Shown here in pieces: positions 33,126 through 42,723 of a DNA stretch of 64,000 nucleotides. Origin of the DNA: Cyclobacteriaceae bacterium (GTDB lineage Bacteria > Bacteroidota > Bacteroidia > Cytophagales > Cyclobacteriaceae); NCBI GenBank assembly GCA_026129485.1, contig JAHCHY010000010.1, positions 89,544-153,543 on the forward strand. Direction: 5' to 3'. Each line of letters starts with the position of its first letter. Position 1 is the first letter of the stretch. Under the pieces are notes generated by a model. The model worked only from the letters and a program-made list of their open reading frames with translations, was not told the origin of the DNA and did no database searches. The position numbers and the translations under genes were made by a program.

Positions 33126-35951
33126 TTAATACCCCTTCGTAATCCCTTTTTCAATAGCCGGAATACCCTTTTTCATCCATTCCGGCTCAGGTGCGCCTTT
33201 CAGGTAGTAATCAAAAAACTGCATCAGGCGAATGTCGTAGTCTTTCCGGTTTTGTCGTTTTTGAAGATTATGCACTTCATCGTTATACACCAGCATCCAA
33301 ACGGGTTTATGCAGCCTGCGCAGCGCCATGTAAAACTCGATACCCTGGTACCACGGCACGGCATCATCTTTATCATTCTGCATGATCAGCACCGGGGTCT
33401 GAATTTTATCAGCATAAAACAAAGGTGAGTTCTCAATAAAGTAGAGCGGCTTCTCCCAAAGTGTTCCGCCAATGCGGCTTTGACTTTGCTCATACTGAAA
33501 CATCCGGCTCATACCACTGCCCCAACGGATACCGCCATACGCGCTGGTCATATTTACCACCGCAGCGCCTGCACCTGCCGCTTTAAATAAATTGGTGCGC
33601 GTAATAATGTAGGCAGTTTGATAGCCGCCCCAGCTTTGCCCTTGTATGCCGATATTTTTTTCATCTACAAAACCCTGACTGATAAGCTGGTTCACACCCG
33701 GCATAATGCAGTTGTAAGCGCTTTCACCGGGCAGTCCGTTTTTGTAAACAATATCAGGTATAAATACTAAGTAACCGTTGCTTACACACATTACACGTTG
33801 TATGATTGACCACGCGGGTTGTGGTTTGGAGTACGAATACAAGCCATCGCTGCTCTTTTCGTAGAAATAAACCAGCATGGGGTATTTCTTTTTCGGATCG
33901 AAGTTTTCGGGTTTGTATAGCAGGCCCTGCAACGGAACATTATCCAGCGAGGTGTAATTCACCAGCTCCACGGTGCCCCATAAGTAATTTTTCTGCTGCG
34001 GGTTGGCATTGCTTATTTTCTTTGGATTGGCGAAAGTGAGATTGCTGGCCCACACATCCGGGAACTCGTTAAAGGTTTCGCGCGTGAAAAGAATGTTATC
34101 GCTGTTCAGGGCTTTGCTTACACCGGCATACCGGTAATTACCGGAGATCAGCTTTTTCAGCTCACCGGTCTTTAAAGAGAGGCTGTAGTAGCCGGCAGTT
34201 CTGGCCTGCTCATCAAAAGCGGTAAGCAAAAGTGTAGCCTCGGGCTTGATGAATTTTTCCTCGCGGTTAAGCCACACATTGCGAAAAGTTATTTTCTGGT
34301 TGCGGCCCACTTTCGTCAGGTTAACGGCCGGGGTTTTTCCCTGCGGATCGATTGACCAGATATCGTACCGATCGTACACTAGGAAACGCGCATCGTTTTC
34401 CAGCCACCCGGCAAAACCATACGATGAGGGATAATCCGGATGATCGTCTTCCTCATCGGCAAACGAAACGGGTAATGCTTTGGTAAGCGATTGCTTTTTG
34501 TTGCCGGCTACATCATACGCAAACCAGGCGGTGTCGGGCAGGCTGAACCAGAACACAAAATTGCCTTTGGGCGAAATGGAAATATTGCCTTTCACTTTTT
34601 CAGCAACCTTATTTTTATTCCCGGTCTTTACATCGATAATGTAAGCATCGCTGTACCCGCTTATATCATAAAAATTACTCCAGCGATAGGGCCGGTCGGA
34701 AACCCCTAATGCAATAGCGGCATTTCCTTCGTCTGCCAGAACCACTTGCGGAACGGTTGCGTTTCCTAACAAGGCGATTGATTTATCGTTCAGGTTGATG
34801 GCTGTTTGATACGAACGTTTTTTGTCCGCCTCAAGCCTGCTGTTTTGTTGGGTTTGCAGCACGCTGTCTTTCCAGTTCCATACTTCCACTTTTATAATTT
34901 CTTCTTCCAGCCGCGTGGTGTCTTGTGTTAGTGGTTTTGGCGCTAACCCGAAGAACAAGCTCTTACCGTCTTTTGAAAAGGTAGGCGTAGCATGCTCGCT
35001 CACAAACCAGCTGGCCGGAACCTGAGCCGTTTTCTCATGAACCAAAACCGAGGCGGCATTATCTCCGCTCTTCCAGTAATAAAGTGAGAAAAAATGGTTG
35101 GGCGCTTTGGTAGTGTCGGTATCTAACAGGAAAGAAGCCTGGGTACCGTCTTCGCTTGTTGCCAGACCTTTATACTTGTATTTCGGTTTGCCTTCTTGCA
35201 ACGATTTTAATTCCGCTTTCTGAAGATCGTACCAGTACATGCCGGCCTTCAGGGTAGAATCGTTGCCGGTAGTATGAAACAAAAGTCCCTGCCCGAATTT
35301 GGCAAACGCATAGTCTTTTACAAAACCGAACTGAATATCCTGCCTGGTGTCCAGGTTACGAAGCACTAAGGTGTAGCCGTTGTCATCGCTGTTCTTCTTT
35401 ACTTTTTTGGGTTTGGCGGGTTCGGCTTTTTTGGCTGTATCGGGTTTGGCTTTCGGTTTCTCTTCTTTGGCTGCTTCCAATTGCCAGGCTGCCCATTGCC
35501 CTGCCTTTTCAGGAACCTTGAATGATTTTACGTTTGCAATTTTTTCGGTTTTGCGTGTAGCAAACGTGAAAATGCCAAGTGAATCTTTCGGCATATCTTC
35601 TTTTTTCTTCTTCTGCCTGCGCAGGTCTTTTACTAATTGCTGCTGCGGCTTTATTTTAAATACAGCATGCTTGCTATCGAACGTAAGCGTAATTTCTGTG
35701 GCACGCTTTACAGAATCCTGCGCATTGGTTTTCAGGTTGTAGAACACCACTTTGCCATCGCCTTCCTGCGGATTTACGGTAAAGGCTGCGTAGCTGCCAT
35801 CGGGGGTAAGCGCTTTGTAGGTGATGTCCTTCCAGCCATCATATACGGAAGGGTCGAGCGGTTTTTTTACAACCGGCTGAACAGTTGTTTTTTTCTGGGC
35901 AACAGCCAACGTGCTTACCAGGAGCAGCGATACAAGAATCCGGAATTGCAT
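33126..35951 (-). CDS. secreted S9 prolyl oligopeptidase family peptidase
   Basis: 941 residues with signal peptide MQFRILVSLLLVSTLAVAQ. A long N-terminal beta-propeller (to about 650), with an unusual Lys/Pro-rich insert at about 165-190 (EEKPKAKPDTAKKAEPAKPKKVKK), precedes an alpha/beta-hydrolase domain. The triad is Ser near 772 (GIQGQSWGGYQT), Asp near 857 (NDKDDAVPW) and His near 892 (DEVHNLQKR). It probably cleaves short peptides after Pro or Ala outside the cytoplasm. Confidence 0.88.
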   Translation of the reverse strand: MQFRILVSLLLVSTLAVAQKKTTVQPVVKKPLDPSVYDGWKDITYKALTPDGSYAAFTVNPQEGDGKVVFYNLKTNAQDSVKRATEITLTFDSKHAVFKIKPQQQLVKDLRRQKKKKEDMPKDSLGIFTFATRKTEKIANVKSFKVPEKAGQWAAWQLEAAKEEKPKAKPDTAKKAEPAKPKKVKKNSDDNGYTLVLRNLDTRQDIQFGFVKDYAFAKFGQGLLFHTTGNDSTLKAGMYWYDLQKAELKSLQEGKPKYKYKGLATSEDGTQASFLLDTDTTKAPNHFFSLYYWKSGDNAASVLVHEKTAQVPASWFVSEHATPTFSKDGKSLFFGLAPKPLTQDTTRLEEEIIKVEVWNWKDSVLQTQQNSRLEADKKRSYQTAINLNDKSIALLGNATVPQVVLADEGNAAIALGVSDRPYRWSNFYDISGYSDAYIIDVKTGNKNKVAEKVKGNISISPKGNFVFWFSLPDTAWFAYDVAGNKKQSLTKALPVSFADEEDDHPDYPSSYGFAGWLENDARFLVYDRYDIWSIDPQGKTPAVNLTKVGRNQKITFRNVWLNREEKFIKPEATLLLTAFDEQARTAGYYSLSLKTGELKKLISGNYRYAGVSKALNSDNILFTRETFNEFPDVWASNLTFANPKKISNANPQQKNYLWGTVELVNYTSLDNVPLQGLLYKPENFDPKKKYPMLVYFYEKSSDGLYSYSKPQPAWSIIQRVMCVSNGYLVFIPDIVYKNGLPGESAYNCIMPGVNQLISQGFVDEKNIGIQGQSWGGYQTAYIITRTNLFKAAGAGAAVVNMTSAYGGIRWGSGMSRMFQYEQSQSRIGGTLWEKPLYFIENSPLFYADKIQTPVLIMQNDKDDAVPWYQGIEFYMALRRLHKPVWMLVYNDEVHNLQKRQNRKDYDIRLMQFFDYYLKGAPEPEWMKKGIPAIEKGITKGY

Positions 35952-36099
35952 AGGGGCATGATTTTAGATTAACGAAAGTACACAACGCGCCAATGAATTG
36001 AATACATTTTTTATCAATGGCAAGGGGAAGAAACCTTTGGTTAATTTTTGCCGTCAGGACTTTGAAAATGAGCCTGTGTGGTTAATGAATAGCTGCTAA

Positions 36100-36127
36100 A
36101 CCACATAGAAACACAGGACACATAGAG
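36100..36127. repeat. CCACATAG-type half repeat
   Basis: ccacatagaaacacaggacacatagag matches the arm words of the repeats at 19425-19500 and 30448-30521, but no full opposing arm is present here. Confidence 0.4.
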
Positions 36128-36168
36128 TTCCCTTGAAAGATTTGGTGAGGAGGAAGAAAGGGGTGATT

Positions 36169-37119
36169 TCAGCCTCCCCAGGTCATGGCCACTTTTCCCC
36201 TTGTACGCATGGCTTCAATATAGCTTATGGCTTGCGGGATTTCTTTATACGAATAGGTCTTTTCGATGTGAACGTTAATTTTCCCTTCCTTAACTAAAGA
36301 GGCTAATGTTTCAAGGTCTTTCGTATTGGCTTTAGCTGTAAACTGAACCAATGGGAATTTGCTAAAAGCGCTTTTTAAAAGTACCGGGATCATCCGGCTC
36401 ACCGTTGTGAATCCAACCAGGACACCTCGTTGCCCCATGCGTGTAAAGTCTTTATGAGAAAGATTACCGTTGGTATCGATAACCAGGTCATAGTTCCCGT
36501 TATGCTGACGGATATTTTCCCTGTCGTATGCAATTACATGATCCGCGCCTAACGCCTTTACAAATTCAATGTTTCTGCCTGAGCATACAGCAGTTACCCG
36601 TGCGCCATAAGCTTTTGCAATCTGAACAGCAAAGTGGCCAACCCCGCCTGATGAACCGTTTATTAAAACCGATTCTCCTGCTTTGAGTTGTCCATGCGTG
36701 ATGAGCGCCTGTAATGCCGTTAACCCGGCCACGGGAACGCTTGCCATTGTGGGAAAATCTATTCCTTCCGGCATGGCAGCACAAACATTTGCCGGTACAC
36801 AAATGTATTCGGCAAAGGCGCCTCCGTTCAGGCTCTCTCCAAATACGCTGTCGCCAGCCTTAACGTGCATTACATGATTACCTGCCGCCTCTACAATGCC
36901 TGCAAAATCAGCCCCGGGAATTTTGTCCTTTGGTTTGAATAGCCCGAAAGAGAATCGTGCAAAAAACGGTTTTCCCCGGATAATATGCCAGTCAGCCGGG
37001 TTAGCTGAATTGGCCATAACTTTAACCAGGATGTGATCATCTTTTAAAGATGGTTTTTCCACCTCTTCCAACTGGAGTATCTCCGGCCCGCCATATTGTT
37101 TTTTTGTAAAAGCTTTCAT
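36169..37119 (-). CDS. quinone oxidoreductase-like NADP-dependent alcohol dehydrogenase
   Basis: 316 residues, MDR superfamily. GroES-like part about 1-120 (MKAFTKKQYGGPEILQLEEVEKP, PADWHIIRGKP, IPGADFAGIVEAAG) and Rossmann part (VLINGSSGGVGHFAVQIAKAYGARV, with a GSSGGVG nucleotide loop). It lacks the structural zinc cysteine cluster, as in quinone oxidoreductases. Substrate unknown. Stands alone. Confidence 0.86.
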   Translation of the reverse strand: MKAFTKKQYGGPEILQLEEVEKPSLKDDHILVKVMANSANPADWHIIRGKPFFARFSFGLFKPKDKIPGADFAGIVEAAGNHVMHVKAGDSVFGESLNGGAFAEYICVPANVCAAMPEGIDFPTMASVPVAGLTALQALITHGQLKAGESVLINGSSGGVGHFAVQIAKAYGARVTAVCSGRNIEFVKALGADHVIAYDRENIRQHNGNYDLVIDTNGNLSHKDFTRMGQRGVLVGFTTVSRMIPVLLKSAFSKFPLVQFTAKANTKDLETLASLVKEGKINVHIEKTYSYKEIPQAISYIEAMRTRGKVAMTWGG

Positions 37120-37397
37120 GCTGTTGTTTTTTTAACTTCGCGGATTGTTTTGTAACGGCTAACAACCAAATATAATAAGAAGTCAGTTTCCTATATGCAC
37201 TTGGCGACAATAGGTGCGTTTGATTTGCCTGAAATTGGGTTGACAGAAAAAATGTCATCTATACCTTGTTTCTGATAAATACTGGTCTTTTTGCTTACTA
37301 AAATACACCGATGAGATTCCACAAATGGAAAGCAAAAAATCAATTTTCACTATAATTGATTAAATAATTATCTTAACTTACTCTGAAAATAGACACA

Positions 37398-37763
37398 ATG
37401 ATTATGAAAATCTTAAACTCAATAGTTTTAGCGTTTATAATTAGCGCTTTAATTACAAGTTGTGATAAGGATGAAGCCATAGAAACAACTTGTGACTCAG
37501 AAAATGGAGTAATGATTACAGATCAGATAGGGCGAATCTACAAATGGACAAACTCTCAGCCTCATTTTTTTTATATTGGAAATATAACAAAAGTTTCAAG
37601 TGGTTTTAACGGTGGCTTCATCCCCTGTAATGGACTTCCAAACGAATTTCAGGTAGAGGACATGATTATTCAATATAGTGGAATTGATAAAGGGACATTG
37701 CCAGATACTGACGACCCACTATTTGCTTACATGAGTCTTTCTAAAATTGAAAAGGCAGAGTAA
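37398..37763 (+). CDS. small hypothetical lipoprotein, partner of T9SS metalloprotease
   Basis: 121 residues with lipoprotein signal (MIMKILNSIVLAFIISALITSC; the ATG two codons in is an equally good start). The mature part (EAIETTCDSENGVMITDQIGRIYKW) has a few Cys and no known family. The stop lies 23 bases before the metalloprotease ATG, so they are an operon. This AT-rich pair differs from its neighbours in base composition, suggesting transfer. Confidence 0.7.
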   Translation: MIMKILNSIVLAFIISALITSCDKDEAIETTCDSENGVMITDQIGRIYKWTNSQPHFFYIGNITKVSSGFNGGFIPCNGLPNEFQVEDMIIQYSGIDKGTLPDTDDPLFAYMSLSKIEKAE

Positions 37764-37785
37764 AATTTTCACTAAATTTCTTTAT

Positions 37786-39807
37786 ATGAAGAAGTCATTT
37801 TGGTTCGTCTTATCTTTTTTACTTTTTTGTATAAACGCATATTCGCAAATTTTATCAAATCCTATTACACTAAATGCCAATTATGTAGAAGATCTTCGTA
37901 ATGAGTTTCGTGACTTCAATACAATTCGGATCGATATAGAACGATTAAACGAAATATGTAAAACCGAAAAAGGAAGAGTCAGTTTCCAAATGTTCGTTGG
38001 CTCAACTCGGAATTGGCATTTGATATTAGAAGAGAATGAAATCAGGGCACCGAAACATCAGATTTCCCTTAACAATGAATCTACTGATACTCACTTTGGG
38101 ATTTGTACTACTTATAAAGGTCATTTGAAAGACAATCCTAATAATATTATTCGGCTTTCTATAGCAGGTGGAATAATTGAAGGATATATAATGGATGGAA
38201 ATGAAATGATGTTCATAAAGCCCGTATCAAAGATTATTAAAAACTATTCAAATACTGAACACTTCGTAATTTTTAATCTCAATGATGTCATAGATGACCC
38301 CAATATAGAAGACTGTGGAACAGAAGATGTTAAGGTTATTCGTGATGTCATTCAGAACAATGAAAATTTTGAAACGGCTCGTGCAACTACTTCTTGTCGT
38401 GTTTTAGAAATTGCAACCGAAGCTGACTTTGAATTCTTTCAAGAAAATAGTTCTGATGTCACGACATCAAATAACAATATTTTAGGCATTTTGAATCAAG
38501 TTGAAGGCGTATATCAGACAACTTTTAATGTAAGGTTCTTAGTTGTCTTTCAAAGCGTTTGGTCTGTTTCAGGCGACCCATATAGTGCAGTTGGAAGCGG
38601 AGATGTAGTGGATGAGTTAGCCAGTTGGTGGCAGTCTAATAGAGGTAATGTCGGTCGTGACATTGTGTATTTCTTCTCAGCTAAAACGGGTCATACAGTA
38701 AAGGGGGCAGCAAAAGTAATTGGAGCCATTTGTGATAATATTGCTAATAGCTATGCTTTTACAGCCACAGAAGTGACTAATGAGCTTGCTATAACAACAG
38801 CTCACGAAATTGGTCATTTATTCAATGCAGTCCATCCTAACACAACTAATCCTGCATCCTGTAGCCCAGATCGTACTATTATGTGTACGGATCCATCTAA
38901 TCTCGGTCGTGTTTTACAGTTTTCAGCGTTTTCACAAGATGAAATAAATGCATGGATAAATGGACACAATACTTGCCTGACTGATGTATTGAATGTCAGC
39001 ATTAGCGGTGAAAATTTCATATGCTCCACAGAGCAATTTACTGTTACAGGATTGCCTCCCAATTCTTCAATTACATCGTGGCAATCATCTAATTCGTACG
39101 CACTGACTGTTGCCAGTAATGGGCTTGCAACACGGCAGAATAGTTATAACGGACTTGTTAACATAACGGCAAGTGGAAATTATGGAAACGATGGGTGCAC
39201 ATTTGTATCATCACCAAAAATGGTGTGGGTGGGGCAGCCCGTTGTTGATTATATTTCATTTGCTAATCCAGTAAACGAATCTCCATATTTTTGTTCGAGC
39301 CACTATGACAACACTATTAATATTATGTCAGATTCAACCTATACTACTCCTACCACGTTTGAAGCGCGTTTGCTCGATCTGAATCTGTCAGTATATTACA
39401 CTTCTACCGTTCCCTATTCTCACGATGTTGACGAAATATGGTATGTGTCACCCACTCCCGCCAATGGGTACTATATCTTTGAAGTAAGAGGCACGAATGG
39501 TTGCGGTACTACAGGCTGGTATGGCACTGAAGTAGAGTATGTTGATTGCAGTCAGATGAGGTATATGGTTACCTATCCCAATCCTACATCTGACAAATTA
39601 ACCATTGAAAGGATTTCAAAGCGGGAAACAACAAAGGTACAACCTGTTACAGAATATAAATTATATAATATGAATCAGGAATTGGTTTCAATTGGTACAG
39701 TTAGCAAGTCTTTGACACTTGATGTTTCGGCTTTCAAAAATGGGATGTATATTTTGGTATTGACAATAGGAGAAAAAATTGAAACACATCGAATACTTAT
39801 TGAGTAG
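37786..39807 (+). CDS. secreted metzincin-like metalloprotease with T9SS sorting domain
   Basis: About 673 residues from MKKSFWFVLSFLLFCINAYSQ, chosen for its signal peptide over a longer frame that overlaps the lipoprotein gene. A zinc motif HEIGHLFNAVH lies near residue 341, with a following RTIMCTDPS that could supply the Met-turn. The usual Gly of HExxHxxGxxH is Asn here. An Ig/PKD-like domain follows (FICSTEQFTVTGLPP). Then comes a module with YFCSS, TFEARLLD and FEVRGTNGCG, and a type A T9SS sorting end (YPNPTSDKLTIER). The last modules are clearly paralogous to those of the serine protease at 6181-8430. Confidence 0.85.
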   Translation: MKKSFWFVLSFLLFCINAYSQILSNPITLNANYVEDLRNEFRDFNTIRIDIERLNEICKTEKGRVSFQMFVGSTRNWHLILEENEIRAPKHQISLNNESTDTHFGICTTYKGHLKDNPNNIIRLSIAGGIIEGYIMDGNEMMFIKPVSKIIKNYSNTEHFVIFNLNDVIDDPNIEDCGTEDVKVIRDVIQNNENFETARATTSCRVLEIATEADFEFFQENSSDVTTSNNNILGILNQVEGVYQTTFNVRFLVVFQSVWSVSGDPYSAVGSGDVVDELASWWQSNRGNVGRDIVYFFSAKTGHTVKGAAKVIGAICDNIANSYAFTATEVTNELAITTAHEIGHLFNAVHPNTTNPASCSPDRTIMCTDPSNLGRVLQFSAFSQDEINAWINGHNTCLTDVLNVSISGENFICSTEQFTVTGLPPNSSITSWQSSNSYALTVASNGLATRQNSYNGLVNITASGNYGNDGCTFVSSPKMVWVGQPVVDYISFANPVNESPYFCSSHYDNTINIMSDSTYTTPTTFEARLLDLNLSVYYTSTVPYSHDVDEIWYVSPTPANGYYIFEVRGTNGCGTTGWYGTEVEYVDCSQMRYMVTYPNPTSDKLTIERISKRETTKVQPVTEYKLYNMNQELVSIGTVSKSLTLDVSAFKNGMYILVLTIGEKIETHRILIE

Positions 39808-39841
39808 TTCTTTAAATTTGGCGGCCAACCCCAAAACTTAT

Positions 39842-40046
39842 CTAACGGCCTTTACTTTCTTTGGTTATCTCTTTCATAGTCATTTTGGGAAGTCCGTATT
39901 TTTCAGCCAATTCTATCGTTTGCTAAGATTTTGTTTCATAAGCTCCGCTTGCCAAATCCAGAAACTCGGAAAAGGAAATCTTGTCTTTTTTTGATCTCAA
40001 ATTTGTCAAACTCAAGATCGGATATAGAAATGCTGAGGGTCTTTAT
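39842..40046 (-). pseudogene. decayed small antitoxin-like gene
   Basis: Reading minus from about 40046 gives IKTLSISISDLEFDKFEIKK, then after a one-base shift in an A-run KDKISFSEFLDLASGAYETKS, a TAG stop and QTIELAEKYGLPKMTMKEITKES. Together this resembles small Bacteroidota antitoxins that pair with toxin genes. The start codon is ATA, and a frameshift and an in-frame stop are present, so it is not expressed. No toxin partner was found next to it. Confidence 0.5.
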
Positions 40047-40141
40047 TTTTAGAGATCATTAAAGTATTTCAAATCTACATCTTTTTCTAAGGAATTTCTT
40101 CTTTGATTCACGGTCATGTGCCGTATAGAGGAAACCAACTT

Positions 40142-41311
40142 CTATACATACTCAAACACTCCATTCTCCGTCTTAAGCGTTACTTGCTTTTTATTCGACT
40201 TCTCTACCCGCCCGATAATCTTAGCTTCAATACCAAAGGCTTCTGAAATAGAGATTACCTGCCGGGCATATTGCTGCGGTAAATAAATTTCCATGCGGTG
40301 GCCCATGTTAAACACTTTATACATTTCTTTCCAATCGGTGCCGGAGCATTCGTGTATTAATTTGAAAAGCGGAGGCACATCAAACAGGTTATCTTTAATG
40401 ACATGAACATTTTCTACAAAGTGCAGCACTTTGGTTTGTGCGCCACCACTGCAATGCACAAGACCGTGAATGTGAGGACGCAGTTCTTCCAGCACCTTTA
40501 GCATAACCGGTGCATACGTGCGGGTAGGGGATAGCACTAATTTGCCTACGTTTACTTCCACACCGGGCACTTCATCAGTAACTTTATACTTCCCGGAATA
40601 GACTAACGCATCGGGCACGGCCTTGTCGTACGTTTCAGGATATTGGGTAGCATAGCTGTGATCAAACACATCGTGCCGGGCAGAGGTAAGCCCGTTGCTG
40701 CCCATGCCGCCATTGTATGCACTTTCATAAATGGCTTTTCCGTAAGAAGCCAACCCTACAATTACATCGCCTGCCTGAATATTTTTGTTATCGATCACCT
40801 CGCTGCGCTTCATACGCGCGGTAACGGTGCTATCGACAATAATGGTGCGCACGAGGTCGCCCACATCGGCAGTTTCGCCACCGGTGCTGTAAATTTCCAT
40901 GCCGTGCTGGCGCAGCATTTCCAGCACTTCTTCCGTTCCGTTTATAATGGTTGAGATTACTTCACCCGGTATCAGGTTTTTATTCCGGCCAATGGTGGAC
41001 GAAAGCAGGATCGGCCCGGTAGCGCCTACACAAAGCAGGTCGTCAATGTTCATGATAATGGCATCCTGCGCGATGCCTTTCCAAACGGAAAGGTCGCCTG
41101 TCTCTTTCCAGTAGATATAAGCCAACGATGATTTGGTGCCGGCACCATCGGCATGCATAATGGTGCAGTAATCGGGATCGCCCGCTAATGTGTCGGGCAC
41201 GATCTTGCAAAAGGCTTTGGGAAACAACCCTTTGTCTAACGTTTTGATGGCCTGGTGCACATCTTCTTTGCTGGCAGAAACGCCCCGTTGGTTGTAGCGA
41301 TCGGTATTCAC
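40142..41311 (-). CDS. purM: phosphoribosylformylglycinamidine cyclo-ligase
   Basis: 389 residues. PurM/AIR synthetase: MNTDRYNQRGVSASKEDVHQAIK, IMHADGAGTKSSLAYIYW, QDAIIMNIDDLLCVGATGP, EIYSTGGETADVGDLVRT and the late VHCSGGAQTKVLHF. It converts FGAM to AIR in purine synthesis with ATP. Length is slightly above the ~345 of the E. coli enzyme, as is common in Bacteroidota. Single gene, divergent from the sugar dehydrogenase. Confidence 0.92.
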   Translation of the reverse strand: MNTDRYNQRGVSASKEDVHQAIKTLDKGLFPKAFCKIVPDTLAGDPDYCTIMHADGAGTKSSLAYIYWKETGDLSVWKGIAQDAIIMNIDDLLCVGATGPILLSSTIGRNKNLIPGEVISTIINGTEEVLEMLRQHGMEIYSTGGETADVGDLVRTIIVDSTVTARMKRSEVIDNKNIQAGDVIVGLASYGKAIYESAYNGGMGSNGLTSARHDVFDHSYATQYPETYDKAVPDALVYSGKYKVTDEVPGVEVNVGKLVLSPTRTYAPVMLKVLEELRPHIHGLVHCSGGAQTKVLHFVENVHVIKDNLFDVPPLFKLIHECSGTDWKEMYKVFNMGHRMEIYLPQQYARQVISISEAFGIEAKIIGRVEKSNKKQVTLKTENGVFEYV

Positions 41312-41478
41312 GAAAAAAGATTATATCGAATGCAAAGGTGCAAAAGATTTTGATGGAATCTGGTTGTCGGCATCTCGTTTCTTGCTGCTGGTTTACTCTG
41401 ATAAACGTTTACAGGCCGGTAACGGGTAAATGGTTACATACGCATAATGTCTTATCTTGCAAGATCAATCAGCCAGGT

Positions 41479-42600
41479 ATGAAACGTATTGTAATCTTCG
41501 CACTATTTACCATTTTGTTTTTACAGCTTCAGGCGCAGCCCAAACCCGGCTCCACCATCACCACGCAAAAGCAAAAATTTGTATTTGAAACCATTACCTC
41601 CGACCTGCAAAGTGTGTGGGGCATTGCCTTTTTGCCGGATGGCAGAATCCTGGTAACAGAAAAGAGCGGGGAGATTCGCGTGATCAAAGACGGTAAGCTG
41701 CTGCCCGATAAAATAACCGGTGTACCTAAGGTGTATGACAACGGACAGGGCGGCCTGATGGACATCCAGCTTCACCCGGACTATGCACAAAACGGCTGGA
41801 TCTATTTAACCTACTCCAAGCCGGATGGCAACAAAGGGGGTACGGTAATAGCACGCGCGAAGCTGCAAGGCAATGCGTTGGTAAGCCTCGAAGAACTTTT
41901 TAAAGCACAACCCACCACATCGTCAGGCGTACATTTCGGATCGCGCATTGTGTTTGATGGCAGGGGATACATTTATTTTTCATCGGGTGAGCGCGGTAAA
42001 AAAGAAAATGCGCAAGACCTAAGTAATCACCTCGGTAAAATTTTACGCCTGCATGAAGACGGCCGCGTGCCCAACGATAACCCGTTTGTAAATACACCCG
42101 GTGCCAAACCCGAAATCTGGTCGTACGGACATCGTAACCCGCAAGGGTTGTATTACGATAAGCAAACCAACACGTTGTGGGATCATGAGCATGGCCCCAA
42201 AGGTGGCGATGAGCTGAATAAGGTTGAGAAAGGAAAGAACTACGGCTGGCCGGTAATTACCTATGGTATTAATTACGATGGTACGCCTATTACCGACATT
42301 ACATCCAAACCCGGTATGGAGCAGCCCGTACGGTATTGGGTTCCGTCTATTGCGCCTTGCGGATTAACGATGGTTACCAGCGACAGGTACCCGGACTGGA
42401 AAGGAAATTTTTTGGTAGGAGCATTGTCATTTCAGTTAGTGGCCCGTGTGGAAGTAGCCAATGGAAAGTTTGTGGCCGAGGAAAGAATATTAGAGAAAAT
42501 CGGTCGGGTGCGGGCAGTAGTGCAAAGCCCGGATGGCTACATTTATGTAACTACCGAAAACCCGGGAACGGTTAACAGGTTGGTGCCGGTGAAAAATTAG
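41479..42600 (+). CDS. secreted PQQ-dependent aldose sugar dehydrogenase
   Basis: About 373 residues from MKRIVIFALFTILFLQLQAQ (signal peptide); an in-frame ATG at 41338 lies in repeat-like DNA and was rejected. Beta-propeller of the soluble glucose/aldose dehydrogenase family (YliI-like): WGIAFLPDGRILVTEKSGEIRVI, GGLMDIQLHPDYAQNGWIYLTYS, SGVHFGSRIVFDGRGYIYFSSGER, GHRNPQGLYYD and HGPKGGDELNKVEKGKNYGWP. It oxidises aldoses in the periplasm using PQQ. Confidence 0.88.
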   Translation: MKRIVIFALFTILFLQLQAQPKPGSTITTQKQKFVFETITSDLQSVWGIAFLPDGRILVTEKSGEIRVIKDGKLLPDKITGVPKVYDNGQGGLMDIQLHPDYAQNGWIYLTYSKPDGNKGGTVIARAKLQGNALVSLEELFKAQPTTSSGVHFGSRIVFDGRGYIYFSSGERGKKENAQDLSNHLGKILRLHEDGRVPNDNPFVNTPGAKPEIWSYGHRNPQGLYYDKQTNTLWDHEHGPKGGDELNKVEKGKNYGWPVITYGINYDGTPITDITSKPGMEQPVRYWVPSIAPCGLTMVTSDRYPDWKGNFLVGALSFQLVARVEVANGKFVAEERILEKIGRVRAVVQSPDGYIYVTTENPGTVNRLVPVKN

Positions 42601-42603
42601 TTG

Positions 42604-42722
42604 CTGGTCTCTCGTTGCTGGTTGTTAGTTTCTCGTTGCTGGCTTCTGGTTACTTATACATAAAGAGTCAGGTCTTTTAAGTTACTTGAATCAAACCAGC
42701 AACCAGTCGCGAGTAACCAGCA
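42604..42722. repeat. CTGGTAAC-type degenerate inverted repeat
   Basis: The convergent gap holds repeated ctggt/ctcgttgctgg words on the left and aaccagcaaccagtcgcgagtaaccagcaact on the right, giving an imperfect long hairpin. The same words appear at about 61082-61152 (ctggttaatagttg / caactaacaac). Likely low-complexity palindromic DNA acting as a terminator. Confidence 0.5.
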
Positions 42723-42723
42723 A

